Notes under the pieces: model-generated
Seen by the model: the letters and a program-made list of their open reading frames with translations, nothing else
What the model was told of the DNA's origin: nothing
Databases searched by the model: none
Part shown: positions 34,791-43,899 of the stretch, one piece after another
Numbering within the stretch: position 1 is the first letter of the stretch
How the letters are laid out: each line of letters begins with the position of its first letter
From: Rufibacter tibetensis
Lineage (GTDB): Bacteria > Bacteroidota > Bacteroidia > Cytophagales > Hymenobacteraceae
Reading direction: 5' to 3'
Assembly: GCF_001310085.1 (NCBI RefSeq)
Contig: NZ_CP012643.1
Span: 2,263,001 to 2,327,000 of the forward strand
DNA: 64,000 nt
Made by a program: the position numbers and the translations under genes

Positions 34791-37199
34791 ATGAAATGGA
34801 TCAAAGCCATTGTTGCCGTTCTCATGACTGTTCTCATTGTGTATGCGCTCAACCGCACATACGGCGTGGTTCCGGCACTTGGGCCGTTTCTGAGTCCGTA
34901 TGAAGGGTTCTGGCGCAGCGGAGATGATGACAATTTCACCTCAGAAGAGTTAGCACTAAAAGGGTTGCAGGCGCCGGTGCAAGTGAGGTTTGACTCGTTG
35001 CGGGTGCCGCACATCTTCGCGCAGGACGACCATGACCTGTACTTTGCCCAAGGCTACCTAACGGCCAAAGACCGGCTCTGGCAAATGGAGTTCATGACGC
35101 ACGCCGCCGCTGGAAGATTATCGGAGATCATTGGCGACCGCACCCTGGAGATGGACCGTTTCCAGCGCCGGATGGGCATGGTGACCGCCGCCCAAAAATC
35201 TATGGAAAAGATGATTGCCGATCCACAGACCCGGACCATCATGGAAGCGTATTCCGCCGGGGTGAATGCGTACATAGATCAACTCGCCCCGCACGAATAC
35301 CCGTTTGAGTACAAGTTGCTGCATTATGCCCCGGAAAAGTGGAGTCCGTTGAAGATTGCGCTGTTACTCAAGATGCTGGCTTATGACATGACCGGGCACT
35401 CAGATGACCTGCGCATGACAAACAACCTCCGCAAGTACGGCGCTGCCGTGGTGAAAGACCTGTTCCCAGATTACCCCTTCCGCGAAGAACCAATTGTGCC
35501 CGTAGGCACTCCCTCAAACTTTACTCCGCTTCCTGTGCCACCCACGCCAACCGAGTTTGTGGCAGGCATGGCCTTTCATACGTTAGAGCGCCAGAGACCT
35601 GAGAACTTGGGCAGTAACAACTGGGCCATCACCGGAAACCGGACGGCTAACGGATACCCCTTATTAGCCTCCGACCCGCACCTGAACTTGAGTCTGCCCT
35701 CCATTTGGCACGCGGTTCAGTTGCATGCGCCGGGCATTAATACGTATGGCGTCACTATTCCGGGCGCACCCGGCGTGGGCATCGGGTTTAATGAACACAT
35801 TGCCTGGGGCATGACCAACGTGGGCGCTGATGTCCTGGATTGGTTTGAAATCAAATTCAAAGACCAAAGCCGAAAGGAGTATTGGCACAACAATGAGTGG
35901 AAGCCCGTGCGCAGGGTAGTGGAGAAGATTAGCGTAAAAGGTGAGCATGATATTGTAGATACGGTGTTGTACACGCACCACGGGCCGGTAGCCTACTTGC
36001 CAAATGAGACGGCATTCAGAAGTGGTAGTACGCCCATAGGGCATGCGTTGCGGTGGATAGCCCATGAGCCGCAGAATGAATTGAAAACTTTGATTCAAAT
36101 AAACAGGGCTAAAAGTTATCCTGAGTTCCGGCAGGCCTTGACCACCTGGGCGGCACCCGCCTTCAATTTCGTATACGCTGATACGCAGAACATTGCCATT
36201 GTCTCTAACGGGCAGTTTCCGTTGAAATGGCAGGGACAGGGAAAATACCTGCTGGACGGCACCAACCCCGCGCATGACTGGCAAGGCTGGATACCTATGG
36301 ACCAGGTGCCGCAGGTGCTCAATCCCCAGCGCGGTTTCGTGAGCTCTGCGAACCAGACGCCGGTGAGTCCAAAGGATTACCCGTATTACCTCGGCTCCAG
36401 TTTTGCCGGCTATGAACGCAGCGCCCGCATCAATCAGCGCCTCTCTACCATGACCCAGGCCACGCCAGATTCCTTCCAGCTGATGCAGATGGACAACTAC
36501 AGCTTCGTGCCTAGAAACGTGTTGCCCACTATGCTGAAATTGGTAGACCAAACTGCCCTTTCCGCGGCCGAGAAAAAGCATTATCAGGTTCTAGCCTCCT
36601 GGGACTACCGCTATGACACAGATAAACTAGCACCCTCCCTTTTTGAGGAATGGTGGCAAACGCTGGCCCGTTCTATCTGGGCAGATGACTTCCCCCCGGG
36701 GAAGTTTAAAGCCCCTGCCCGCGACCGTCTGGTGCGGATGCTTTTGGTGGAACCTAATGCCCGCTGGTATGATGACGTCACTACGCCGCAAACCGAAACC
36801 CTGGCCAGCTTGGTAAACACCACCTTCAAAGAAGTTACTGACAGTTTGGGCGATGGAGGCAAAAAATGGCTTTGGGGGAATGCACGAGACTCGCATATCC
36901 GGCACATGGCGCAGTTGCCGGGTTTCGGGCAGCAACTGTATGCCGGAGGTAGCGCCAACTCCATCAACGCCCTCTACAACAGCCACGGCCCGTCGTGGCG
37001 CATGGTGGTGCAGATGGGGCCGCAGGTGCAGGCCTGGGGTGTGTACCCCGGCGGACAAAGTGGAAACCCAGGTAGCCGTTTCTATGACAATATGCTCAAT
37101 GACTGGCAAACCGGGAAACTTCACCCGCTGCTGTTCTTGCGCTCGGCGCAGGATAGACCTTCTGCTACCTCCGTCAACTGGATTTTAACCAAAAACTAA
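34791..37199 (+). CDS. Penicillin acylase-family Ntn hydrolase
   Basis: An 802-residue amidohydrolase of the penicillin G acylase / acyl-homoserine lactone acylase family. Start at ATG 34791 (MKWIKAIVAVLMTVLIVYAL) gives an N-terminal membrane anchor; the longer frame has no support. The alpha chain includes VRFDSLRVPHIFAQDDHDLYFAQGYLTAKDRLWQME. Autocleavage is expected before Ser275 (LGS-NNWAITGNRT), which becomes the N-terminal nucleophile of the beta chain. Later family blocks: ASDPHLNLSLPSIWHAVQLHAPG, GVTIPGAPGVGIGFNEHIAWGMTN. Known reactions: amide bond hydrolysis of acylated substrates, sometimes quorum signals. The next gene starts one base after its stop. Confidence 0.93.
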   Translation: MKWIKAIVAVLMTVLIVYALNRTYGVVPALGPFLSPYEGFWRSGDDDNFTSEELALKGLQAPVQVRFDSLRVPHIFAQDDHDLYFAQGYLTAKDRLWQMEFMTHAAAGRLSEIIGDRTLEMDRFQRRMGMVTAAQKSMEKMIADPQTRTIMEAYSAGVNAYIDQLAPHEYPFEYKLLHYAPEKWSPLKIALLLKMLAYDMTGHSDDLRMTNNLRKYGAAVVKDLFPDYPFREEPIVPVGTPSNFTPLPVPPTPTEFVAGMAFHTLERQRPENLGSNNWAITGNRTANGYPLLASDPHLNLSLPSIWHAVQLHAPGINTYGVTIPGAPGVGIGFNEHIAWGMTNVGADVLDWFEIKFKDQSRKEYWHNNEWKPVRRVVEKISVKGEHDIVDTVLYTHHGPVAYLPNETAFRSGSTPIGHALRWIAHEPQNELKTLIQINRAKSYPEFRQALTTWAAPAFNFVYADTQNIAIVSNGQFPLKWQGQGKYLLDGTNPAHDWQGWIPMDQVPQVLNPQRGFVSSANQTPVSPKDYPYYLGSSFAGYERSARINQRLSTMTQATPDSFQLMQMDNYSFVPRNVLPTMLKLVDQTALSAAEKKHYQVLASWDYRYDTDKLAPSLFEEWWQTLARSIWADDFPPGKFKAPARDRLVRMLLVEPNARWYDDVTTPQTETLASLVNTTFKEVTDSLGDGGKKWLWGNARDSHIRHMAQLPGFGQQLYAGGSANSINALYNSHGPSWRMVVQMGPQVQAWGVYPGGQSGNPGSRFYDNMLNDWQTGKLHPLLFLRSAQDRPSATSVNWILTKN

Positions 37200-37200
37200 T

Positions 37201-37533
37201 ATGCTCTTCGTCCTTATTTTGCTCGTCAGTTTGTTGGTTCAGTTCTTCCTGCCGTGGTGGAGCATTGCCCTGATCTGTTTTGCCTTGGCCTTTTGGAAAG
37301 CGCGCTACGGCGGACATGCCTTTCTCTCAGGCTTCTTGGCCATTGGCGCGACATGGTTAGGCGCAGCCCTGTTCTGGCACCTGGTCACCGATGGTGTTTT
37401 AAGCAACCGGGTAGCCGCCATGCTCACTGTCAACTCTCCTTGGATTCTACTAGCCGTGACCGTGCTCATCGGCGGAATTGTGGGCGGCGTAAGTGCCTTA
37501 TCTGGTTATCTGGTTCGGCGGCTGTGGGTGTAA
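37201..37533 (+). CDS. Small four-helix membrane protein
   Basis: A 110-residue inner-membrane protein with about four membrane segments (MLFVLILLVSLLVQFFL, WWSIALICFALAFW, AFLSGFLAIGATWLGAALFW, PWILLAVTVLIGGIVGGVSALSGYL). It starts one base after the penicillin acylase stop, so the two are translationally linked. No function known; similar small proteins follow acylase-like genes in Bacteroidota genomes, to my recollection. Confidence 0.8.
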   Translation: MLFVLILLVSLLVQFFLPWWSIALICFALAFWKARYGGHAFLSGFLAIGATWLGAALFWHLVTDGVLSNRVAAMLTVNSPWILLAVTVLIGGIVGGVSALSGYLVRRLWV

Positions 37534-37583
37534 TCTTTTAAGGTTGTTTTTAGAAAAAGCAGCTGAAAACAGGCTAAGGAATT

Positions 37584-38060
37584 ATGGAAATAGCTATTTT
37601 AATAATGTTATTGGTAGTGCCGGTTTGCTTCATGCTTACCATAGTATTTCTATTAAGTTATCTTGTCAAAAGAAATAAGTCAAGGTTAAAGAATGCCGCT
37701 ATTTCCTTTGCTATTGGAGTAGTTGGGCCAATTTTATTGATAGTTATTGAAGAGGTGTTTTTCTCTTACAATATTTCAGACAAGGAAGAGGTATTAGTTG
37801 CCTCCAGAGAAGCATCAATTGGAGGTATACTACTCAAGCTTTATGCAGATAGCACATTTGAAACAGGAGGTTTTAGGCAAGTTACATCAGCGGGGAAATT
37901 CTCTTTAAGTAAGGACACCTTGTTCATTGTCTCAGCCAATAAAACCGAGGCGGGCGAAGAGTTTACCAAGAGGTCTTTCTTAATCAAAGATGGCCATTTG
38001 GAGGAAACAACTGATACTGGAGTGGGATACTTAGAAATACACGAGAACACTCTCAAGTAA
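37584..38060 (+). CDS. Hypothetical membrane protein
   Basis: A 158-residue protein: two N-terminal membrane segments (IAILIMLLVVPVCFMLTIVFLLSYLV and AAISFAIGVVGPILLIVIEEVFF) and a ~95-residue extracytoplasmic domain rich in beta-strands (GGILLKLYADSTFETGGFRQVTSAGKFSLSKDTLFIVSANK). Base use is more AT-rich than the flanking acylase and transporter genes, which may mark separate ancestry. An A/T-box element ends 11 bases before the ATG. No family recognised. Confidence 0.7.
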   Translation: MEIAILIMLLVVPVCFMLTIVFLLSYLVKRNKSRLKNAAISFAIGVVGPILLIVIEEVFFSYNISDKEEVLVASREASIGGILLKLYADSTFETGGFRQVTSAGKFSLSKDTLFIVSANKTEAGEEFTKRSFLIKDGHLEETTDTGVGYLEIHENTLK

Positions 38061-38227
38061 GAAAGACTTTCCGCAGTAAGGCACATTCCTTATGCTTTGG
38101 CTGCGCCTCTCTCTTTATCTCACAAAGACTAATCTGCCTCGTTCATAGAAAAAGTACTGCGTTTTAAGCCCTTTTTCTCTACTTTGCCCAGAAACCAACT
38201 GGCGTCCTGTCGCTTTTTCCCGCTGCT

Positions 38228-39094
38228 TTGATTTACCTTGCCGTTCTTCTTAGAATCCTTTCCAATCCTTTCGCGAATGTTTTCCAGAAGCAGCTCACAA
38301 CTATAGGCAGCTTGCCGTTGCTGGTAAACTTCATTACTTATTTCCTGCTGAGTATATTTTGCCTTATTCCTGCAGTAGGTGTCGATTGGTTCGCGTTGCC
38401 GATGGGCTTCTGGGGCTATTCGCTGTTAGTAGGTTTATTTGGGGCATTAGGAAACGGCTTTCTAGTACGAGCGCTGCAAACCGGAGACTTATCAGTATTA
38501 GGGCCGGTGAACGCGTATAAATCAGTGGTGGGGTTGCTGGCGGGCATGCTGCTACTGGGAGAGTTCCCGAATGTCTGGGGTGTGGCCGGCATCGTGCTCA
38601 TCATTTGCGGCAGTTATTTTGTGCTGGATACCACCGAAGAGAAATTCTCCTGGAAATTGCTGAAGCAGCCTAGCATCCAGTTTCGGCTGTGGGCCATGAT
38701 TTTTGCAGCCATAGAGGCAGTGTTCATCAAGAAAACCATTCTGTATTCTTCGCCCATGGTTTCCTTTATCAGTTGGTGTTGGTTTGGAGCTTTGTTCTCG
38801 GCCATAATCACGTTTTCAGGAGCGGCGCACCGGCAGCAGTTTGTGCAGGAGTTCACGTCAACTAAGCTGAAGCGGTACTCGTTGCTGGTCTTCTGTATTG
38901 GGCTGATGCAGCTCACCACCAACTACACATTTGAGCAAATGCCGGTGGGCTACGCCCTCTCACTATTCCAACTTTCCACTCTAGTAAGCATTGGGTTAGG
39001 CTATCGTTTTTTCCAGGAAACTAACATCCTCAAGAAAACCTTCGGAGCTATCATCATGGTGGTTGGCTCGGTCATGATCATCCTGCTGAAGTAG
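38228..39094 (+). CDS. EamA/DMT-family transporter
   Basis: A 288-residue integral membrane protein with ten hydrophobic segments in two five-helix EamA repeats (e.g. LLVGLFGALGNGFLVRALQTGDLSVLGPVNAYKSVVGLLAGMLLLGE in repeat 1 and GYALSLFQLSTLVSIGLGYRFFQETNILKKTFGAIIMVVGSVMIILL in repeat 2). Drug/metabolite exporters or importers; substrate unknown. Start is TTG 38228 because the first helix begins there and no ATG precedes residue 59. Single gene. Confidence 0.88.
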   Translation: MIYLAVLLRILSNPFANVFQKQLTTIGSLPLLVNFITYFLLSIFCLIPAVGVDWFALPMGFWGYSLLVGLFGALGNGFLVRALQTGDLSVLGPVNAYKSVVGLLAGMLLLGEFPNVWGVAGIVLIICGSYFVLDTTEEKFSWKLLKQPSIQFRLWAMIFAAIEAVFIKKTILYSSPMVSFISWCWFGALFSAIITFSGAAHRQQFVQEFTSTKLKRYSLLVFCIGLMQLTTNYTFEQMPVGYALSLFQLSTLVSIGLGYRFFQETNILKKTFGAIIMVVGSVMIILLK

Positions 39095-39307
39095 TCCTGA
39101 ATGCTGAATCTTGCGTTATGAGTCTTTTTCTTTAGATTAATTTACCCTCAATTCCTCCACCTGTTTTCTGGGGTGTTTCATGAAAACAGGCTTTAAACCA
39201 TCTTTTTACCTGAATCAGCACTCAAGTCTCAGAACTTTTCAGACTTTTTTCAAAAATTTTCTGAAACTGCTGTAATGACTTCTCACCTCAGTCGTCTCTG
39301 TTAATGA

Positions 39308-39817
39308 ATGGACTTACAAGAGTTTAAAACCAAGGTACTCCCGGCCAAGCAGAAGCTGTACAGAATGGCGCTGTTCCTGTTGCAGAACAAGGAAGAGGCC
39401 GAGGATATCTTGCAGGATGTTTTCCTGAAACTCTGGTCCAACAAACACAAGCTCCACGCTTACGCCAGCATTGAGGCGTTTGCCATGAGCATCACCAAGA
39501 ACCTGTGCCTGGACAAAATCAAAAGCCGAAAGCACAAGCACATGGTAGATGTGGTGGGCATGGAACTTGACTCAGCGGAGGCGAACCCGTACCAGCGCTA
39601 CGAACTCACCGACCAGGTGAACAAGGTGCACGAGCTCGTGAAACTATTACCTGAACAACAGCGCCTGATTCTGCACCTGCGAGATGTGGAAGGGTACGCC
39701 TACGAGGAAATAGAGCAGGTCACGGGAGTGAACGTCAATGCTATCAGGGTGGCGCTGAGCAGAGCCCGGAAAAGTGTGCGAGACGGACTTTTAAAGATGG
39801 AAAACTATGCAGTTTGA
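39308..39817 (+). CDS. ECF-type RNA polymerase sigma factor
   Basis: A 169-residue extracytoplasmic-function sigma factor. Region 2: LYRMALFLLQNKEEAEDILQDVFLKLWSNKHKLHAYASIEAFAMSITKNLCLDKIKSRKHK. Region 4: LLPEQQRLILHLRDVEGYAYEEIEQVTGVNVNAIRVALSRARKSVRDGL. It overlaps the anti-sigma gene by 11 bases, so they are co-translated. By analogy with Bacteroidota ECF factors it is held inactive by that membrane anti-sigma factor and switches on envelope genes, probably including the two DUF4097-type genes downstream. Confidence 0.95.
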   Translation: MDLQEFKTKVLPAKQKLYRMALFLLQNKEEAEDILQDVFLKLWSNKHKLHAYASIEAFAMSITKNLCLDKIKSRKHKHMVDVVGMELDSAEANPYQRYELTDQVNKVHELVKLLPEQQRLILHLRDVEGYAYEEIEQVTGVNVNAIRVALSRARKSVRDGLLKMENYAV

Positions 39818-40736
39818 GCAGATAGAAACCTTACTGGAGAAATACTACAACGGCGAGACGTCCTTAGAAGAAGAAGATCAGCTAAAGAACTTCTTCCGGC
39901 AGACCAAGATGTTGCCAGACAGCCTAAAGCCACACGCCGTGCAGTTCCAGTTCTACGGGAAAGAGCAGGAGGTGCAACTAGATAAGTTCTTAGCAGATGA
40001 CTGGCTGTTCGAGAAAATTGAGAACCCAGCGTTATCTGCCGTTGGGAGTGCCCCTAAAGCGGAAAGCAGCAGCTTCTTCAGAACGTACGCCTGGCAAATA
40101 GCCGCAAGCATTACGTTGCTCATCGTCGCGTTCTGGGCCGGAAATTACTTCAGACAGGCCAATACAATACCAGCGAGCACAGGGGAAATAGTAGCCCAGC
40201 AGCAGGAAACCAGAGAACCTAGCCAGACGGTAGAAGCCTACCCGCAGGTAGAGAACCCGGTGAGTACCGCTCCTGAAACGATTAATTCAGAACCTGAAGA
40301 CAGAACCTTGACGCCTTCTGGAAAACAACCAATAAAATCTGTGTTGACCTCCAATGCTGCCGTAAGCAGTGCCTCGGCGAGTGACCGGTTGCAGTTGGTG
40401 AGCCAGAACCTCAGAACCGAAGGGCTTACGCCGCAGGAAAGCAAGAAAGTCATCAAACTGTTGGTGAAAACCATGAACCAAGACGGCAACCTGAATGTGC
40501 GTCTGGCCGCCTGCGAAGCACTTTATGAGTTCAGAGACCACAAAGAAGTCCGGAAAGCGTTCATCCAGGCCCTGGGCACCCAGACCGAGCCGCTCATGCA
40601 GCTTACCCTCATTGAGATGGTAGTGAAGCTGAAAGAGGCCGCCGCCGTGTCACAGCTGGAAATGCTGATGCACAAAAAAGACTTATTACCTATTGTTAAA
40701 TACAAAGCACAAGAGGGTCTTGGCACCCTTATCTAA
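39807..40736 (+). CDS. Membrane anti-sigma factor with C-terminal HEAT-like repeats
   Basis: A 309-residue protein. N-terminal MQFEQIETLLEKYYNGETSLEEEDQLKNFF is the cytoplasmic anti-sigma-like helix pair seen behind many Bacteroidota sigma genes. One membrane segment is at ~95-115 (YAWQIAASITLLIVAFWAGNYF). A Pro/Glu/Thr-rich linker leads to ~190-309, where QDGNLNVRLAACEALYEFRDHKEVRKAFIQAL and TEPLMQLTLIEMVVKLKEAAAVSQLEMLMHKK form HEAT-like helical repeats on the periplasmic side. The first gene pair overlaps by 11 bases. The HEAT part may sense a protein partner (inference). Confidence 0.88.
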   Translation: MQFEQIETLLEKYYNGETSLEEEDQLKNFFRQTKMLPDSLKPHAVQFQFYGKEQEVQLDKFLADDWLFEKIENPALSAVGSAPKAESSSFFRTYAWQIAASITLLIVAFWAGNYFRQANTIPASTGEIVAQQQETREPSQTVEAYPQVENPVSTAPETINSEPEDRTLTPSGKQPIKSVLTSNAAVSSASASDRLQLVSQNLRTEGLTPQESKKVIKLLVKTMNQDGNLNVRLAACEALYEFRDHKEVRKAFIQALGTQTEPLMQLTLIEMVVKLKEAAAVSQLEMLMHKKDLLPIVKYKAQEGLGTLI

Positions 40737-40758
40737 CCACGCATATACTTCTACTTTT

Positions 40759-41634
40759 ATGAAAAAAACATTTGTACTGGCATGGGCTGTTCTCATGCTC
40801 ACCGGGAACTTCCTTGTCTTAGAAAATGCAGCTGCTGCTGGTCACCTATCTACTCCGTTAACTTCTAAAGTGAGGCGGCTACAAGATGGCCCGCAAGAGA
40901 ATGGACTTCGCACCTACAAAGTAAAATTGGGCAACGGAAAAGACAAGCAAGTGCAACTCTCCATGTTCAAAAGCAACGTTAAAATTGTAGGCCACACCGG
41001 TGACGAGGTGATCATTGAAACAAGGGACTACATGGCTCCTCCTAAACGAGCCGAAGGACTCAAGCCTCTTTACAACCAAGTAGAAGACAATACCAGCTTG
41101 GGTTTGTCTGTGACCAAAAACAACAATACAATCTCTATTGCCAAAGCTTCGCGTGCTGATATTGATTATGTTATCAGAATTCCAAAAAACGCTGCTGTGG
41201 TGTACAAAGAAATCAATTGGGAAGGAAGCGATCTATCTATTTCAGATCTGGATGGAGAAATTGAATTAAAGCTGAATAACTCTGACGCAACCTTAACCAA
41301 TGTATCAGGACCAGTGGTTGCCAACAACACCAGCGGCTCTTTCAAGGTTATTTTCTCTTCGCTAAACCAAAGCAAGCCCAGTGCAATCTCTACGGTGAGT
41401 GGTGACATAGACATTACGTTGCCAGCCAATAACAAAGCTAATTTCAAACTTAACTCCCTGCAAGGAGAGATCTACACCGACTTTGACATTGAAGTGCAAC
41501 GGAAAAAAGGTGATGACGAAGGATTAGCCATGATTGGCGGCGGCGGGGGCATCGCTGGCAAAGTCAACGGCGGCGGGGTGCAAATGAGCATCCAGACTAT
41601 CTCCAGCGACATCTTCATCCGGAAGAAAAAGTAA
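40759..41634 (+). CDS. DUF4097-type secreted beta-helix protein
   Basis: A 291-residue exported protein; start at ATG 40759 (MKKTFVLAWAVLMLTGNFLVL). Repetitive short strands typical of DUF4097/DUF4098 proteins: VQLSMFKSNVKIVGHTGDEVIIET, NTISIAKASRADIDYVIRIPKNAAVVYKEINWEGSDLSISDLDGEIELKLNNSDATLTNVSGPVVANNTSGSFKVIF, SAISTVSGDIDITLPANNKANFKLNSLQGEIYTDFD. Ends IQTISSDIFIRKKK. Third gene of the sigma operon, with a paralogue next to it. Likely a regulated envelope protein; function unknown. Confidence 0.87.
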   Translation: MKKTFVLAWAVLMLTGNFLVLENAAAAGHLSTPLTSKVRRLQDGPQENGLRTYKVKLGNGKDKQVQLSMFKSNVKIVGHTGDEVIIETRDYMAPPKRAEGLKPLYNQVEDNTSLGLSVTKNNNTISIAKASRADIDYVIRIPKNAAVVYKEINWEGSDLSISDLDGEIELKLNNSDATLTNVSGPVVANNTSGSFKVIFSSLNQSKPSAISTVSGDIDITLPANNKANFKLNSLQGEIYTDFDIEVQRKKGDDEGLAMIGGGGGIAGKVNGGGVQMSIQTISSDIFIRKKK

Positions 41635-41664
41635 GCCTATCCTCACCTAAACACCTTCTCTTTT

Positions 41665-42378
41665 ATGAAAAATCTAGTATTGTTGGCCCTGCTACTGCTG
41701 GGCATAGGGAACCTCCATGCCCAGAAAAAAACGGTGGAGAAAACCTTGGACGTACCTGCCTCCAATAAAGTGAACCTGAAACTGAAGTTCGGGAATGAGG
41801 TGAAGGTAACCGCCTGGGACAAAAAGGAAGCCTATGTAAAGGTTACTTATGAGATAAACGGCGGCAAACTGAACGAGGCTTTTCTGCTCACCTTTAAAGA
41901 GGGCCTGGGCCAGCTAAACGTCACCGCTGACCTGAATGAAGAACTTATGAAAACCAGCACTCTGCCAGAAGGAGGCTGTCCAGACGGAGCCACTACCAGC
42001 TTCGGAAATTATACTAACGGGAAGATGAAGAACGGAGCCTGCGTCCAAATTGATTATGAGGTCTTCCTTCCTCGTGACGCCAACCTCACCCTGGAAACTA
42101 TCAACGGCGACATTGAGCTGCGCGGCCTCACCGGCACCGTGAACGCCAAATCCATCAGCGGGTTTGTAGACATGGACTGGTCTAACCAAAAGGGCGCCAC
42201 CGTGGCTCTGAAAACCATTACCGGCGAAGTGTTCTCAGACGTAGCCATCAACCTCACCGAAAAGCAGAAAGAGGCGCCCATGGTAGGTTACGAGCTTAAA
42301 GGGAGCGTGAACAATGGCGGGCCTAAGGTCACTCTGGAAAGCATCAGCAACAACATCTACTTCCGCAAAAAGAAGTAA
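41665..42378 (+). CDS. DUF4097-type secreted beta-helix protein, paralogue
   Basis: A 237-residue exported protein, signal peptide ending LHA-QKK. NKVNLKLKFGNEVKVTAWDKKEAYVKVTYEI, LTLETINGDIELRGLTGTVNAKSISGFVDMDWSNQKGATVALKTITGEVFSDVAINL and the end LESISNNIYFRKKK parallel the preceding gene (ISSDIFIRKKK), so the two are tandem paralogues. Two Cys (GGCPDG, NGACVQ) may pair. 30 bases after the previous stop, same operon; terminator follows. Confidence 0.87.
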   Translation: MKNLVLLALLLLGIGNLHAQKKTVEKTLDVPASNKVNLKLKFGNEVKVTAWDKKEAYVKVTYEINGGKLNEAFLLTFKEGLGQLNVTADLNEELMKTSTLPEGGCPDGATTSFGNYTNGKMKNGACVQIDYEVFLPRDANLTLETINGDIELRGLTGTVNAKSISGFVDMDWSNQKGATVALKTITGEVFSDVAINLTEKQKEAPMVGYELKGSVNNGGPKVTLESISNNIYFRKKK

Positions 42379-42411
42379 GCCCATTTAGAACCTGTTTTGA
42401 GATAATAAGCT

Positions 42412-42451
42412 GAAAAGAGCAAAGGGACTTATAATCCTCTTTGCTCTTTTC
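42412..42451 (+). terminator. Terminator of the ECF sigma operon
   Basis: Perfect 13-base inverted repeat 42412-42424 / 42439-42451 (GAAAAGAGCAAAG) with a 14-base loop. Its left arm is shared with an A/T-box element starting at 42391. Confidence 0.8.
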
Positions 42452-42621
42452 GGTTTAGACTGATTTGTAAACCTGGCTTGTAGCTGCTTCTACCACCCGG
42501 GTTGCTTCTGAGAAAAAGTGGTTGTGGCGTCTTTTCTTAGAAGTAAGGACAAAACAGAAGAGACATTCTTCTTTTCTGGGCTCTTTTCCGCAAATTAGCC
42601 TCTAAACGAAAATATTCTCCC

Positions 42622-43773
42622 ATGCGCCTCGCTCTTACCAACGGCAACATTTATTCTGACTATACCACTGCTCAAGGCTACGCAGTTCTATTTGAAGACA
42701 ATACCGTTCTGGACATCATCCAGGCCGATGAAGTCCCAAGTGATGCCAAGATCATAGATGTAAAAGGCGGCATCATCTGCCCTGGCTTTGTAGACTTGCA
42801 GGTAAACGGTGGTGGTGGCGTGTATTTCACCCAGTACCCCACACTGGAGAGCCTGAATGCCATTAGAGATGCGCACCTGCAATTTGGCACCACCAGTTTC
42901 CTGCCTACCGTGATCTCCGCGTTCCAGGATCGAATTTTGGAAACCATTACGGCAGTACGGCAAGCCATGCAACAGCAGCCCAGCACCTTTCTGGGCATGC
43001 ACCTGGAGGGACCGTACTTTAACCCAGGTAAAGCGGGCGCCCATGATACCGCCTGCATCCGGACGGCCACCCACGAGGAACTGGATGTGTTGTTGGAAGC
43101 CGGGAAAGACGTGATCACGTATTTGACGCTAGCCCCGGAATGCATAGAGGAAAGCGTTATGCAACGGCTGGTGGAAAGCGGCATTAAGCTCTCGGCGGGG
43201 CACAGCCTGGCTACCTATGACCAAGCCATGCACTTTTTTCAAAATGGCGTCACCGCCGTTACCCATCTCTACAATGCCATGAGCGGCATAGACACCAAGC
43301 AACCTGGTCTGGCTGCTGCCGCCCTGGATTATGGACAGGCCTGGACCGGCATTATTGTAGACGGCGAGCACTGCCACCCGTACGCCGTGCGCCTGGCCAA
43401 AAAGATGCTGGGCGAAAAACTGCTGCTCATCTCAGACTGTGCTGCCTGCGTGGGGTCAGACATTCCGTTCACTGACTTCGGTAATTTTAAGGCCTATTAC
43501 CGCAATAACCGCTGCGAAACCGAGGATGGTCGGTTGGCCGGATCTGCTTTAACCATGCTGCAGGCGGTGCAGAACACCGTGAACATGGTAGGCCTGGAGG
43601 TAGACGAAGCCATTAGGATGGCGACCTTGTATCCGGCACAGGTTCTGAAACTGGAACACAAAGTAGGGCAACTGGTGCCCGGAGCTGCTGCGAACATAGT
43701 AGTGATGGACCAGGAACTACAGCTGCAGCAAGTGTGGGTAGAGGGTGTGGAAGTAGTGCTGCAGCAAAAATAA
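42622..43773 (+). CDS. nagA: N-acetylglucosamine-6-phosphate deacetylase
   Basis: A 383-residue amidohydrolase. PGFVDLQVNGGGGVYF (normally DxHxHG in the family; here DLQVNG as in NagA), GMHLEGPYFNPGKAGAH with the metal-binding Glu, KLSAGHSLATYDQA, VTHLYNAMSGID and VDGEHCHP are NagA signatures; ISDCAACVG carries the catalytic Asp. Reaction: GlcNAc-6-P to GlcN-6-P plus acetate, used for recycling cell-wall or chitin sugars. Cytoplasmic. A PfkB-type kinase gene follows 126 bases downstream, linking it to sugar-phosphate metabolism. Confidence 0.94.
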   Translation: MRLALTNGNIYSDYTTAQGYAVLFEDNTVLDIIQADEVPSDAKIIDVKGGIICPGFVDLQVNGGGGVYFTQYPTLESLNAIRDAHLQFGTTSFLPTVISAFQDRILETITAVRQAMQQQPSTFLGMHLEGPYFNPGKAGAHDTACIRTATHEELDVLLEAGKDVITYLTLAPECIEESVMQRLVESGIKLSAGHSLATYDQAMHFFQNGVTAVTHLYNAMSGIDTKQPGLAAAALDYGQAWTGIIVDGEHCHPYAVRLAKKMLGEKLLLISDCAACVGSDIPFTDFGNFKAYYRNNRCETEDGRLAGSALTMLQAVQNTVNMVGLEVDEAIRMATLYPAQVLKLEHKVGQLVPGAAANIVVMDQELQLQQVWVEGVEVVLQQK

Positions 43774-43899
43774 ATCAGGAATGTTTCAGGGGTAGTTTCT
43801 AGAAAATTGCAAGAAACAGCCTTTGTATTTATCTGATTCATATCTTTTCCGTATTTGAACTGCAATACTGTATGTTCACGCGAAACCAACACCTACTCT

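Noticed and set aside
35664-36581. 305-codon minus-strand open frame inside the penicillin acylase gene
   Set aside because: It is a complementary-strand shadow of a well-supported family member with intact motifs; the translated sequence has no signal, motif or family likeness.
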